A DNA stretch of 64,000 nt from a bacterium (GTDB lineage Bacteria; Chloroflexota; Dormibacteria; Dormibacterales; Dormibacteraceae): positions 330,164 through 394,163 of the forward strand of contig SCQL01000031.1 of assembly GCA_004299235.1 (NCBI GenBank). Reading direction: 5' to 3'. The position numbers and the translations under genes were made by a program. Shown in pieces: positions 1 to 7,884 of the stretch. Each line of letters starts with the position of its first letter. The stretch's first letter is position 1. The notes under the pieces are model-generated. The model was not told the origin of the DNA, searched no databases, and saw only the letters and a program-made list of their open reading frames with translations.

Positions 1-1120
1 CCAAGGAGCCCTTGGCGAAGCGCGTGAAGGCGAACGGCGCGATGTCGATCTCGGATCGATGGTCGAGCAGCAGTTGGGTGAGCAGCAGCGCCGCCGCCGG
101 CGCCTGCATGAAACCGTGGCCGCTGAACCCCGCCGCGCACCAGAACCCCTCCAGCTCCGGCACCGGCCCCAGGATCGCCTGGTGGTCGGGCGTCGTCTCG
201 TAGAGGCCCGCCCACGCGGTCTTGACTCCCGCTCCAGCGAGAGCCGGCGCCCGGCGCGCGGCCTGCTCGAACATCTTCTCGAGGAAATCCCAGTTGACGT
301 CCGTGACAAACCCCGGCGGCTCCTCCCGATCGCTCATGCCGATCAGGACGCCATCGCCTTCGGGATGGAAGTAAAGCGAGGTCCGGAAGTCGACCGTCAT
401 CGGCATCGTGCGCGGTACGGCGGGGAAGGCGCCCGTGACCGCGATGTGCCGGCGGAAGGGCAGCACTGGGATCTCGAGGCCGGCCATGCGGCCGATCGAG
501 GCCGACCAGGCGCCGGCGCAGTTGACGACGAGCCGGGTCGCGATGTCGCCCTTGGACGTACGCACTCCCTGGACGCGGCCTGAGGCGACATCGACGCCGA
601 TGACCTCCACGCCCTCTTTCAGCCGGGCGCCGTGGCGCCTCGCGGCAACGGCGTAACCCGATGTGACGTCGGCCGGGCTCGCGATTCCGTCACTCGGGCA
701 GAACGTGCAGCCGAGTACATCGTCGACGTTCAGCACGGGCACCATTCGCGCCGCCTCGGCGGCGTCGACCCAACGCGCCTCGTTGAGGCCGACGCGATGC
801 CACATGTCCATGTTGTGGCGGAAGTCCTCGACCTGCTGCGGCAGCGTGAGCACGAACAGATAGCCGATCTGGCGAAAGTCGGCCGGGTGGCCGGTCTCCT
901 GCTCGAACGCCTGCAGCATCCGCACCGACATGCGCTGCAGCCGGACGTTGGCCTCCATCGAGAACTGCTGCCGCACCCCGCCCGCGCATTTGCCGGTGGA
1001 CTGCGAACCAAGGGTTTCGCGCTCGAGCACGATCACGTCCAGGCGCCGCTTGGCCAGCTGATAGGCCAGCGCGCAGCCCATGATGCCGCCGCCGGCGATG
1101 ACTACGTCAGCGCTTTCCAT
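1..1120 (-). CDS. FAD-dependent amino-acid/amine oxidoreductase (DAO family), partial
   Basis: The reading frame opens with ATG at 1118-1120 and runs off the left edge, so about 373 residues are visible and the C-terminus is missing. The N-terminus has the FAD-binding Rossmann motif GGGIMG near residue 10, followed by a second-strand acidic stretch (VIVLERE). Later segments such as VVNCAGAWS and GFWCAAGFSGHGFM are typical of glycine/D-amino-acid or sarcosine oxidase-like DAO proteins, which oxidise a C-N bond and release an imine. The start overlaps the end of the upstream agmatinase-family gene by 14 bp, so it is probably the last gene of that operon. The substrate cannot be assigned; with the neighbouring ureohydrolase, an amino-acid or polyamine catabolic role is inferred. 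Confidence 0.85.
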   Translation of the reverse strand, partial: MESADVVIAGGGIMGCALAYQLAKRRLDVIVLERETLGSQSTGKCAGGVRQQFSMEANVRLQRMSVRMLQAFEQETGHPADFRQIGYLFVLTLPQQVEDFRHNMDMWHRVGLNEARWVDAAEAARMVPVLNVDDVLGCTFCPSDGIASPADVTSGYAVAARRHGARLKEGVEVIGVDVASGRVQGVRTSKGDIATRLVVNCAGAWSASIGRMAGLEIPVLPFRRHIAVTGAFPAVPRTMPMTVDFRTSLYFHPEGDGVLIGMSDREEPPGFVTDVNWDFLEKMFEQAARRAPALAGAGVKTAWAGLYETTPDHQAILGPVPELEGFWCAAGFSGHGFMQAPAAALLLTQLLLDHRSEIDIAPFAFTRFAKGSL

Positions 1121-2024
1121 GGGCAGGCTGTGCGCGCTGGGCGCGCCCGGCGGCGCGGGACATCCCCCAGGCCTCGAAGATGAGCTTGAGCGCAGCGAAC
1201 GTGGTGATGTCCCCATTGTCGAACGGGGGCGACACCTCGACGACGTCCAAGCCGACCAGGCTCGAGCGGTCCGTGACCGCCCTGAGCAGGTCGAGCGCCT
1301 GCCTGGTCGTCAGTCCGCCTGAAGATGGGATCTCGGTCCCGGGGGCGAACGCAGGGTCCAGCACGTCGATGTCGAGCGAGATGTGCAGGGTGGTCCCGGC
1401 GAGGCGGTCGGCGATGCGCTGCACCGATCGCGCCCAATCGCCCGCCAGCTCAGTTGCATGGACCAGCAGCATGCCGTGCGCGGCGATGAATTCGAGCTCC
1501 TCGGCGTCGTAGTCCCGGCCGCCGGCGATCACCACGCGGGCCGGATCCAGCCCGGAAACGTCGAGGGCCCGACGCAGAGCGCAACCGCAGGTCCAACGGC
1601 CCCCGCGCGAGAAATCGCACAGGTCGGGATGCGCATCGACCCACAGCACCGAGAGGTCCGGGTGGCGCTTCACCTGCGCCGCGAGGGTGGCGATGGCGGT
1701 GCAGTGGTCCCCGCCAAGCACGGTGAGCAGCGCGGCCGTCGGGATCTGAGCCAGGGCCGCCGCCACTCGCGCCCACCCGGCCTCGATGTCGGCTCCCGCG
1801 TCCAGATCCCCCAGGTCGTGGACGTGGAGTCCGGTCAGCAGGCGACCGTCCTCGGTCACCGGCGGCATCGCCGCCGACAGGCTGCGCATCCGGCCAGGCG
1901 CAAGCGCCGCGCCTTTGCGGTAAACCGCGGATCCGTCGTACGCGATGCCGGTGATGACGACGTCCGCGGATTCCGGCGAGCCTCCGGCCAGACCGCCCCA
2001 CGGCTGCAATCCATCGAGGTTCAC
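1107..2024 (-). CDS. Agmatinase/arginase-family ureohydrolase
   Basis: 305 residues, the usual length for ureohydrolases, which hydrolyse a guanidino (or formimino) group with two Mn ions. The metal-binding motifs are in order: GGDH at about 104-107, DAHPD at about 130-134, and SLDIDVLDP at about 216-224, followed by PGTEIPSSGG. The start is GTG, with a good Shine-Dalgarno (AAAGGAGA) about 6 nt upstream. The stop of the transporter gene overlaps this start (GTGA), showing translational coupling. Agmatinase, guanidinobutyrase, arginase and formimidoylglutamase cannot be separated by motif alone. The transporter and the FAD oxidase next to it suggest uptake and breakdown of a guanidino or amine compound. 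Confidence 0.9.
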   Translation of the reverse strand: MNLDGLQPWGGLAGGSPESADVVITGIAYDGSAVYRKGAALAPGRMRSLSAAMPPVTEDGRLLTGLHVHDLGDLDAGADIEAGWARVAAALAQIPTAALLTVLGGDHCTAIATLAAQVKRHPDLSVLWVDAHPDLCDFSRGGRWTCGCALRRALDVSGLDPARVVIAGGRDYDAEELEFIAAHGMLLVHATELAGDWARSVQRIADRLAGTTLHISLDIDVLDPAFAPGTEIPSSGGLTTRQALDLLRAVTDRSSLVGLDVVEVSPPFDNGDITTFAALKLIFEAWGMSRAAGRAQRAQPAHGKR

Positions 2025-3367
2025 TGCTTTCTCCTTTCGGGCACTTTGAGGATCAACAACGCACCGATCAGCAACCAGGCGCAGAAAACCGAAAAGATGA
2101 CGGGGTAGCCGCCCGGCAGGCCCAGCAGGTGTGGACCGGCGTTGAACGGGTCGAGGAGGAATCCTCCCACAAAGCGGGCGATGACCCCGGATCCCGCGGT
2201 CGCGATGTTGCTGAAGCCCATGAACAGCCCTGCCTCACCGGACGGAATCACGTCCTGGATGAAAGCCCAATCGACGGCGAAGAACAAGCCGTAACCGACC
2301 CCGATCAGGATTCCCACCAGCGAGGCCTGGGCGGCGAGGTCGGGGACGTTCAGGGCGTCCGCCAGCGGCTCCACCGCCTGGACGGGCAAGAGCTCGAAGT
2401 GGCTGAAGACCAGCATCAGGACGCCGGCGGCGCCGAGGAGGCCGCCGACCAGGATGAAGGGGCGCCGGCCCAAGCGGTCTGAGGCCCGCGCGGCGGGCAG
2501 GGAGACGAGAAAGGCGCACGCGATCACGAGGCCCTGGAGCGTGTAGCTGGCGGTGATGGTGGCGTGGCGATTGCCCTGAAAGAAGACGTTGCTGAAATAG
2601 AAGAAGACGAAGCTCTGGACCCCGACCAGCCCCATGAGGATGAGCAGCCGCGACGCCATCAGCCACAGGAAGCTCGGCAGGCGCAGCGGGCGCGCGAACG
2701 TCGTGAAGAGCGCGTGCCTGATGCCGCCGAACTGGGCCTCGCTGGGTGGCACGCGGTCGGGGATCAGCAGCACGGTGGGCAGCATGGTGACGAGGAGCAG
2801 GCCGCAGATGCTGAGGATCGCCACCGTGCGTCCGGCCTGGGCCAGGATGAAGCCGGCGCCGACCGTGCCGCAAAGCAGGCCGGCGACGTTGGCGACGCCG
2901 TAGTAGCCCGAGGCCGTCCCGCGCTGGGGCTCGGACACGACATCGGGCATCAACCCCTGGTATGGGCCCTGGCTGGTGTTGGAGGCGGTCTGCAGGAGGA
3001 AGTAGAAGATGACGACGATCCAGTAGCTGCCTGAAAGCGCGAGCCCGATGAGAAAGACGACGTCGCCCGCCGTGCCGACGGCGATGAACGGGCGGCGGCG
3101 CCCGAAGCGGCTGCGGGTCCGGTCGGAGACCGCTCCCACGACCGGCTGCCAGATCACCGCCATGAGCGACCCGATGCCCTCCAGGAAGCCCAATGCGACG
3201 CCCTCGTGCTCCCTGCCCGCCAGCTGCAGGACGAGGTCGGGGATGATCAGACCGCCGAGACTCGTCCACAGGTAGCCGATCGCGATCCAGTAAACGGATA
3301 GGAGGGCGAGGTCGAGATGCCCGAGCCGGCGCCCGAACGGCCGGGCGGCTGCGGTCAGCGTGGCCAT
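2021..3367 (-). CDS. MFS transporter, GPH/sucrose-carrier-like
   Basis: 448 residues with about 12 hydrophobic segments. The loop after the second or third helix reads SDRTRSRFGRRRPFI, a hallmark of glycoside-pentoside-hexuronide and sucrose-type carriers (the A-like motif R-x-G-R-R). A matching second-half motif, SDRLGRRPFILVGG, is also present. It is an integral cytoplasmic-membrane secondary transporter. It lies between acyl-CoA dehydrogenase (8 bp gap) and the ureohydrolase (4 bp overlap) in a single operon. The family fold is clear but the substrate is not: context argues for a metabolite handled by the downstream hydrolase/oxidase, family membership for a sugar. Confidence 0.88.
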   Translation of the reverse strand: MATLTAAARPFGRRLGHLDLALLSVYWIAIGYLWTSLGGLIIPDLVLQLAGREHEGVALGFLEGIGSLMAVIWQPVVGAVSDRTRSRFGRRRPFIAVGTAGDVVFLIGLALSGSYWIVVIFYFLLQTASNTSQGPYQGLMPDVVSEPQRGTASGYYGVANVAGLLCGTVGAGFILAQAGRTVAILSICGLLLVTMLPTVLLIPDRVPPSEAQFGGIRHALFTTFARPLRLPSFLWLMASRLLILMGLVGVQSFVFFYFSNVFFQGNRHATITASYTLQGLVIACAFLVSLPAARASDRLGRRPFILVGGLLGAAGVLMLVFSHFELLPVQAVEPLADALNVPDLAAQASLVGILIGVGYGLFFAVDWAFIQDVIPSGEAGLFMGFSNIATAGSGVIARFVGGFLLDPFNAGPHLLGLPGGYPVIFSVFCAWLLIGALLILKVPERRKQ

Positions 3368-3375
3368 CCGGCCGA

Positions 3376-4572
3376 TCAGGCTGAGTAGGGCGGCAGGGAC
3401 TTCTTGACCGGGCGGTCCTGGCGGTAACCGAGCGCGTACTCACCCTGGAGGATGGTGTGCACCTCGCGCGTGCCTTCATAGATGATCGGAGCGCGCGCAT
3501 TGCGCAGAAAGCGCTCGACCGGGTACTCGGCGGAGTATCCGTACGCGCCGTGCACCTCGATCGCGTCGTGAGCGGCGTTGAAAGCGGCGTCGGTCGCGTA
3601 CTGCTTGGCCATCGAAACGTCGCGGGTGTGGCGCACTCCGGTGTTCTTCATCCACGCGACCTTGAAGTACAGGAGCCGGCAGATCTCGTAGTCGCGGGCC
3701 ATGCGGGCGATCATCTGCTGCACCAGCTGGTAGCGACCGATCTCCTGGCCGAAGGTCTTGCGCTCGCGCGCGTACTTCACCGACGCATCGAGGCAGGCGC
3801 GAACCGTGCCGGTCGCCCCGGCGGCCACCGTGAAGCGGCCGTTGTCGAGGCAGCTCATGGCGATCTTGAAGCCATCGCCCTCGTCGCCGATCCGGTTCGC
3901 CTCGGGCACCTCGACGTCGGTCATGAAGATCGAGCCGACGTCTCCCGCTCGGATGCCGAGACGGTCCTCGATCGGCTCGGTGCGCAGCGATTGACCGCAT
4001 GCGGCGCGCTCGAGCATGAAGGCGGACACGCCTCGAGAACCTCCCTTGGGGTCGGTCTTCGCGAAGATGAGCAGGAAGTCGGCGGTGTCGGCGTCGGAGA
4101 CCCACACCTTCTGCCCGTTGAGGACGTAGGCGTCGCCCGCCCGCCGCGCGGTCGCCTGCATCGACGCCACGTCGGAGCCGGCGTTGGGCTCGGTCAGGCC
4201 GTAGCAGGCAAGCTTCTCGCCGGAGGCCATCGGCACCAGCCACCGCTGCTTCTGCGCCTCGGTCGCCCAGGTGTAAAGCCCCATCCCGACCAGCCCGACA
4301 TGGACTGAGAGCACCGTCCGGTAGACGGTGTCGACGTACTCGAGCTCCTCACAGACCAGTCCCAGCGACAAATAGTCAAGCCCATGGCCGCCGTAGCGCT
4401 CGGGGAAGCAGACACCGGGCAGGCCGATCGAGGCGAGCTTGGCGAAGATCTCGGGATCGTGCCGGCCCGCGCGGTCGTTGGCCTGGATGCTGGGAGCGAA
4501 TTCCCGGGCACAGAAATCGCGGACCGTGGCGACGAGCTGCTCCTGTTCCTCGGTCAGCGCCAGGTCGAGCAT
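3376..4572 (-). CDS. Acyl-CoA dehydrogenase
   Basis: 398 residues, full length for the family. FAD-dependent alpha,beta-dehydrogenation of an acyl-CoA, with electrons passed to ETF. Visible signatures are the acyl-CoA/FAD segment YGLTEPNAGSDVASM near residues 130-145, the FAD segment RKTFGQEIGRYQLVQ near 265-280, and IIYEGTREVHTIL near the C-terminus, where the Glu of YEGT is the expected catalytic base. The C-terminal part resembles glutaryl-CoA dehydrogenase-type enzymes, but chain specificity is not evident. ATG overlaps the TAA of the CvpA-like gene by 1 bp (TAATG), consistent with coupling in the operon. Confidence 0.93.
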   Translation of the reverse strand: MLDLALTEEQEQLVATVRDFCAREFAPSIQANDRAGRHDPEIFAKLASIGLPGVCFPERYGGHGLDYLSLGLVCEELEYVDTVYRTVLSVHVGLVGMGLYTWATEAQKQRWLVPMASGEKLACYGLTEPNAGSDVASMQATARRAGDAYVLNGQKVWVSDADTADFLLIFAKTDPKGGSRGVSAFMLERAACGQSLRTEPIEDRLGIRAGDVGSIFMTDVEVPEANRIGDEGDGFKIAMSCLDNGRFTVAAGATGTVRACLDASVKYARERKTFGQEIGRYQLVQQMIARMARDYEICRLLYFKVAWMKNTGVRHTRDVSMAKQYATDAAFNAAHDAIEVHGAYGYSAEYPVERFLRNARAPIIYEGTREVHTILQGEYALGYRQDRPVKKSLPPYSA

Positions 4573-5303
4573 TACGTGTGCGGGGTGGGTGTCGGGGTCA
4601 CCTTCGGAGTGGGCGACGGCGAAGGCAGCGGTTTCAGGTCGCCCGGCCCGACATGACCGATGAAGGGGAGATGGTGGCCGATACGCAAGATGATCGGCAC
4701 CACGCGCGAGCTGTGCAGCTGAGGCTGGAGGAAGTCGGTGTAGATCTGCTGCAGCTGGTGGATACCGGCCACCGAGTCGAGATGGGCTCCCGAGGCCTTG
4801 GCCCCCGCGGCCTTGAGGGTCGCCAGGTCCTGCTTGGAGACCATCGCCGAGGTGATCGGGTTCGAGAGGATCTCCGACTCGAGCTGGTTGACCTGCGTCA
4901 GAGTGAGGCTCGCGCTCTTCAACGCCGGCTCAAAGGCGTTGTCGAGGGTGACCAGGGCGGAGACGGCCAGGTAGACCACCACCCCGGTCACGACGACGTG
5001 GACGAACACGCCGAGGAGCCCGTCGATGCCGCGAATCGCCTCCATGCGGTGGAAGGCGCCGCCGATCCCGCCACCGATCGCACCCATGACCACGGCCAGG
5101 ATGAGGGCGACGAAGACGCTCAGGACGGCATTGAGGTGCAGGAGCTTGGCCGCCTCGGCCGTGTACTGGTCGTGGAAGCGGAACACGGCGAGGAGGGTGC
5201 CGAAGAAGAAGATCTCGGCCAGCAGGGGCTGGATCACACCCTTCTGGTAGCCGACGAAAAGGGCCACCACCAGGACGAGCACGACGATGATGTCGATGAT
5301 CAA
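4572..5303 (-). CDS. CvpA-family membrane protein
   Basis: 243 residues if it starts at TTG 5301-5303; the frame is open farther upstream, but the preceding codons belong to the overlapping upstream gene and no ATG or GTG is available. The first 130 residues carry about four membrane helices (IIDIIVVLVLVVALFVGYQKG is the first), as in CvpA/colicin V production proteins. An amphipathic region and a Pro/Thr-rich tail (PSPSPTPKVTPTPTP) follow and are probably extracytoplasmic. TTG follows the preceding stop after 5 bp without a convincing Shine-Dalgarno, suggesting reinitiation. Function in this lineage is unknown. Confidence 0.75.
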   Translation of the reverse strand: MIIDIIVVLVLVVALFVGYQKGVIQPLLAEIFFFGTLLAVFRFHDQYTAEAAKLLHLNAVLSVFVALILAVVMGAIGGGIGGAFHRMEAIRGIDGLLGVFVHVVVTGVVVYLAVSALVTLDNAFEPALKSASLTLTQVNQLESEILSNPITSAMVSKQDLATLKAAGAKASGAHLDSVAGIHQLQQIYTDFLQPQLHSSRVVPIILRIGHHLPFIGHVGPGDLKPLPSPSPTPKVTPTPTPHT

Positions 5304-5308
5304 TCCGG

Positions 5309-5998
5309 TTACGCCGCCGTCGGGTTCGTCACCCGGCGCCGAGCCTCCACCACGAGATAGCCCGTGAACATCGCGACGATGCCCAGGGCTTCGCTCAACG
5401 GTTGCGCGACGTAGACGCCCCTGGTCTGGGCGTAGCTGTGGCCGCCGGCGACGATGAATGCGCCCGCCGCCAGGATGCCCAGCCCGACCACCCGGTTTCG
5501 AGGGGCTCCGCCCCGAGCCGCCTTCCACGCCGACCACGCGGCGCCGCCGATGAGCAGCAGCGACCCCCCGAGGTTGGTGACCAGCGGCAGCACGGCTGGG
5601 ACGTCGATCGCCCCGCGCGCCGGCACCGGTGCCCTCAGCAGGGCGCTGTCGGTGTGTGCGGCGATCACCAGGACCAACCCGACGATCGAGATCAGGGCCA
5701 TCACCCCGATGGCGTACCGGCCCGGGCGGGCCGATGTCAGAAGGAGCAGTGAACCGAGGCCGAGCCAGCCCACGTTGAGCACGCCGCCGAACAGGTAGTA
5801 GCCCTTGTAGGTGGCGTCGGACCACCCGGCCGCTTGGCCGGCGGTTTCGAAGAGGGCCGCGGCGGCGAACATGGCGAGGGCGAGCGCCCAGATCGCCTGG
5901 TAGGGTTTGCGGCGGTTCAGATACTGGCGGCCGACAGCGGCGGCGAAGGCGCCGCCGACCGCCGCAGCGATCAGGGGGATCACGAACACCGCGGCCAT
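5309..5998 (-). CDS. Seven-helix integral membrane protein of unknown function
   Basis: 229 residues from ATG 5998, with about seven hydrophobic segments and almost no soluble domains. No family was recognised. It is the first gene of the six-gene minus-strand operon ending at the FAD oxidase. The hexamer TAGAAT (6002-5997) overlaps the ATG; GTG at 5989-5987 (three codons in) lies 7 nt after that -10 element, the spacing seen at other leaderless starts in this window. The true start is therefore likely GTG 5989 (226 residues); ATG 5998 is given as the longest reasonable choice. Confidence 0.75.
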   Translation of the reverse strand: MAAVFVIPLIAAAVGGAFAAAVGRQYLNRRKPYQAIWALALAMFAAAALFETAGQAAGWSDATYKGYYLFGGVLNVGWLGLGSLLLLTSARPGRYAIGVMALISIVGLVLVIAAHTDSALLRAPVPARGAIDVPAVLPLVTNLGGSLLLIGGAAWSAWKAARGGAPRNRVVGLGILAAGAFIVAGGHSYAQTRGVYVAQPLSEALGIVAMFTGYLVVEARRRVTNPTAA

Positions 5999-6055
5999 TC
6001 TAGACTCGCGGGCTGCAGCCCCGGGTTGGGGACGGCCGAAAAGCCCATCTTCCGT

Positions 6056-6061
6056 TAGACT
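6056..6061 (+). promoter_or_regulatory. -10 element of parA, leaderless-type
   Basis: TAGACT ends 10 nt before the TTG start codon of parA. With transcription starting about 7 nt after a -10 element, the mRNA would have a leader of only a few bases. No -35 box at normal spacing and no Shine-Dalgarno is visible. Confidence 0.5.
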
Positions 6062-6071
6062 CCAACCACTC

Positions 6072-6836
6072 TTGTCCCGAACGATCGCCGTCGCCATGCA
6101 AAAGGGGGGTGTGGGCAAGACCACCACCGCCGTCAATCTCGGCGCCGCCCTGGCGGAGTTGGGCCAGAGGGTGCTTCTCATCGACCTCGACGCTCAGGGC
6201 CACCTCACCCTGTACATGAAGCCGCCCGGCGATATCGAGAAGACCGTGTACCACCTGCTGGTCGACCCCGACACGACGGTGACCGACGTCGTGCAGGAGG
6301 CCCCCCAGATGGGCGTCCACTACGTGCCGGCGGACATCGAGCTGGCCGGGGCCGAAAACCAGCTGATCAACGAGATCGGCCGCGAGAGCATCCTGCGGGA
6401 CAAGCTCGAGCCGGCGCAGAGGCGGTACGACTTCATCATCATCGACTGCCCGCCGTCGCTGGATCTCATCGTCATCAACGCCATGGTCGCCGCCGACGAG
6501 GTCCTGGTGCCGCTGCAGGCTGAGTTCCTTGCCCTGAGGGGCATGCAGGAGCTCCTGGTCACGATGGAACGCGTCAAGCGGCGTCTCAACCCGCGCCTCG
6601 AGCTCATCGGCATCCTGCCGACCCTCTACAAGCACCGCGCCCTCCACTCCCAGGAGGTGCTGGCGGCGGTGAGGCAGAAATACGGAGACAAGGTGTACGA
6701 GTTCGGCGTGACAGATTCCATCCGGTTCGCCGAGACTCCGCTCGCGGGACAATCGATCCTGAAGTACGCCCGCGACTCGGACGGAGCGAAGGCGTACCGT
6801 GCGCTGGCGGCCAGGGTGTTGGAGAATCACAGGTGA
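6072..6836 (+). CDS. ParA/Soj-type chromosome-partitioning ATPase
   Basis: 254 residues from TTG 6072. It opens with the deviant Walker A motif KGGVGKTTT at residues 11-19, including the signature lysine K11 of ParA/MinD ATPases, then LLIDLDAQGHLT (Walker A' region) and IIIDCPPSLD (Walker B). ParA dimers bind DNA non-specifically in the ATP form and move ParB-bound cargo or position proteins. No ParB follows; instead a 98-residue protein overlaps the stop (TGATG), so this may be an orphan ParA positioning something other than the origin. The upstream in-frame extension is GC-rich antisense sequence, and a -10 element 10 nt before TTG supports this start. Confidence 0.9.
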   Translation: MSRTIAVAMQKGGVGKTTTAVNLGAALAELGQRVLLIDLDAQGHLTLYMKPPGDIEKTVYHLLVDPDTTVTDVVQEAPQMGVHYVPADIELAGAENQLINEIGRESILRDKLEPAQRRYDFIIIDCPPSLDLIVINAMVAADEVLVPLQAEFLALRGMQELLVTMERVKRRLNPRLELIGILPTLYKHRALHSQEVLAAVRQKYGDKVYEFGVTDSIRFAETPLAGQSILKYARDSDGAKAYRALAARVLENHR

Positions 6837-7132
6837 TGCCGACTTTCAAACGCGTGTCGCTTGCCGGCTCCGAGGAGCTCTTCCGGCCGACCCGGCCACA
6901 GGTCGTCACCGACACCGACGATGTGATCCGGGACGCGGTCGACCGGCACGCGAAGCCGGTGAAAGAAGTCGTCTATCGAACCCTGAACTTCACCCCCGAC
7001 GAGATCGAGCTTCTGGTGGAGGCGATCCAGACGGCCAAGTATCCCGACCGGGCGCGCTCCAAGCCGGCGCTGGACAAATTCGACTCGCTCGACGCCCTGC
7101 GCATCAAGGTGCAGGGCGAGGCCCACGACTAG
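6836..7132 (+). CDS. Small protein coupled to ParA
   Basis: 98 residues. The ATG overlaps the ParA stop codon (TGATG), so the two are co-translated. Charged and mostly helical, with no Cys cluster or membrane segment; the sequence around VVYRTLNFTPDEIELLVEAIQTAKYPDR suggests a compact helical domain. It is unlike ParB (no HTH or CTPase motif). Its position suggests a ParA partner or adaptor, as accessory proteins often lie directly after orphan ParA genes; this is inference from context only. Confidence 0.65.
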   Translation: MPTFKRVSLAGSEELFRPTRPQVVTDTDDVIRDAVDRHAKPVKEVVYRTLNFTPDEIELLVEAIQTAKYPDRARSKPALDKFDSLDALRIKVQGEAHD

Positions 7133-7148
7133 GCCCTCCGCCCAGCGC

Positions 7149-7250
7149 TCAGTACTTCTTGCGAGCACGTCGCCTGACGTAGCCATAGATCCAGAAAAGG
7201 CACACCAGCAAGAGTGCGGCGGCGAACCCGACTGCAGCGGCGTGCTCCAT
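7149..7250 (-). CDS. Putative 33-residue single-pass membrane protein
   Basis: ATG at 7248-7250, stop TGA at 7149-7151. The protein has a short N-terminus (MEHAAA), one strongly hydrophobic helix (residues 7-24) and a very basic tail (VRRRARKKY), giving an N-out/C-in signature. TATTTA sits 5 nt before the ATG, near the leaderless spacing seen elsewhere. It diverges from the metallo-beta-lactamase gene with an 18 bp gap. It is too short for family assignment, but the topology is unlikely by chance in GC-rich antisense DNA. Confidence 0.45.
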   Translation of the reverse strand: MEHAAAVGFAAALLLVCLFWIYGYVRRRARKKY

Positions 7251-7268
7251 TGAGGTAAATACTGATCG

Positions 7269-7856
7269 ATGCCGAAACTGGCCATCGTCAAGGTCAAGCT
7301 CGAACGCGAGGTCAACGCCTACATCGTCTCCTGCTCGGCGACGAAGGAGGCGGTCGTGGTCGACCCCGGCCTGCCGGCGGACAAGATCGCCGACCAGCTC
7401 ACGGGCCTGACGGTGCGGTACATCCTGGCCACCCACTGCCATCCCGGTCACGTCGCGGGCAAGGACGCGGTCAAGGAGCTCGCGGGCGGCCTGACAGCGA
7501 TTCATTCGGCTGACGCCAAGCAGTTCCTGCGCTCGGCGGACCGCTACCTGGTCGACGGCGACGAGCTCGAATTCGGAGAGTTCAAGCTCGCGGTCATGCA
7601 CACGCCCGGCCACACGCCCGGCAGCCTGTGCTTCGTGGTCGCCAACCACGCCTTCGTCGGCGACACGATACTGGCCGGGGGCATCGGCCGGCAGAGGCCT
7701 GAGACCGACCTCCGCCGCCAGATGATGAGCATCGGCACCAAGCTGTTCCGGCTGCCGCTGGCCACCGCCGTTTATCCAGGCCACGGACCGGCGACGAGCC
7801 TGGAACGCGAGCTGGCCCAGAACCCGATCTTCCGAGGCGCCGGGGCCCAGGCCTGA
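7269..7856 (+). CDS. Metallo-beta-lactamase-fold hydrolase (glyoxalase II-like) with altered metal motif
   Basis: 195 residues. The fold motifs are present: THCHPGH at 55-61, HTPGHTPGSLCF near 112-123, FVGDTI near 132, and YPGHGPATSLERELAQNP near the C-terminus. In hydrolytic family members the first motif is HxHxDH, where Asp ligands the second metal; here the Asp is Gly (HCHPGH). A mononuclear enzyme or altered chemistry is therefore possible. The family includes glyoxalase II and persulfide dioxygenases; the substrate is unknown. It stands alone, between a small divergent gene and the convergent dihydroorotase. Confidence 0.85.
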   Translation: MPKLAIVKVKLEREVNAYIVSCSATKEAVVVDPGLPADKIADQLTGLTVRYILATHCHPGHVAGKDAVKELAGGLTAIHSADAKQFLRSADRYLVDGDELEFGEFKLAVMHTPGHTPGSLCFVVANHAFVGDTILAGGIGRQRPETDLRRQMMSIGTKLFRLPLATAVYPGHGPATSLERELAQNPIFRGAGAQA

Positions 7857-7884
7857 TCTTCCGGACAGAGCCTGCCGGGAGCCG

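Noticed and set aside
59..1183. Plus-strand open frames opposite the FAD oxidase
   Set aside because: Arg/Pro/Ala-rich shadow frames of a GC-rich gene; the minus strand shows clear FAD motifs.
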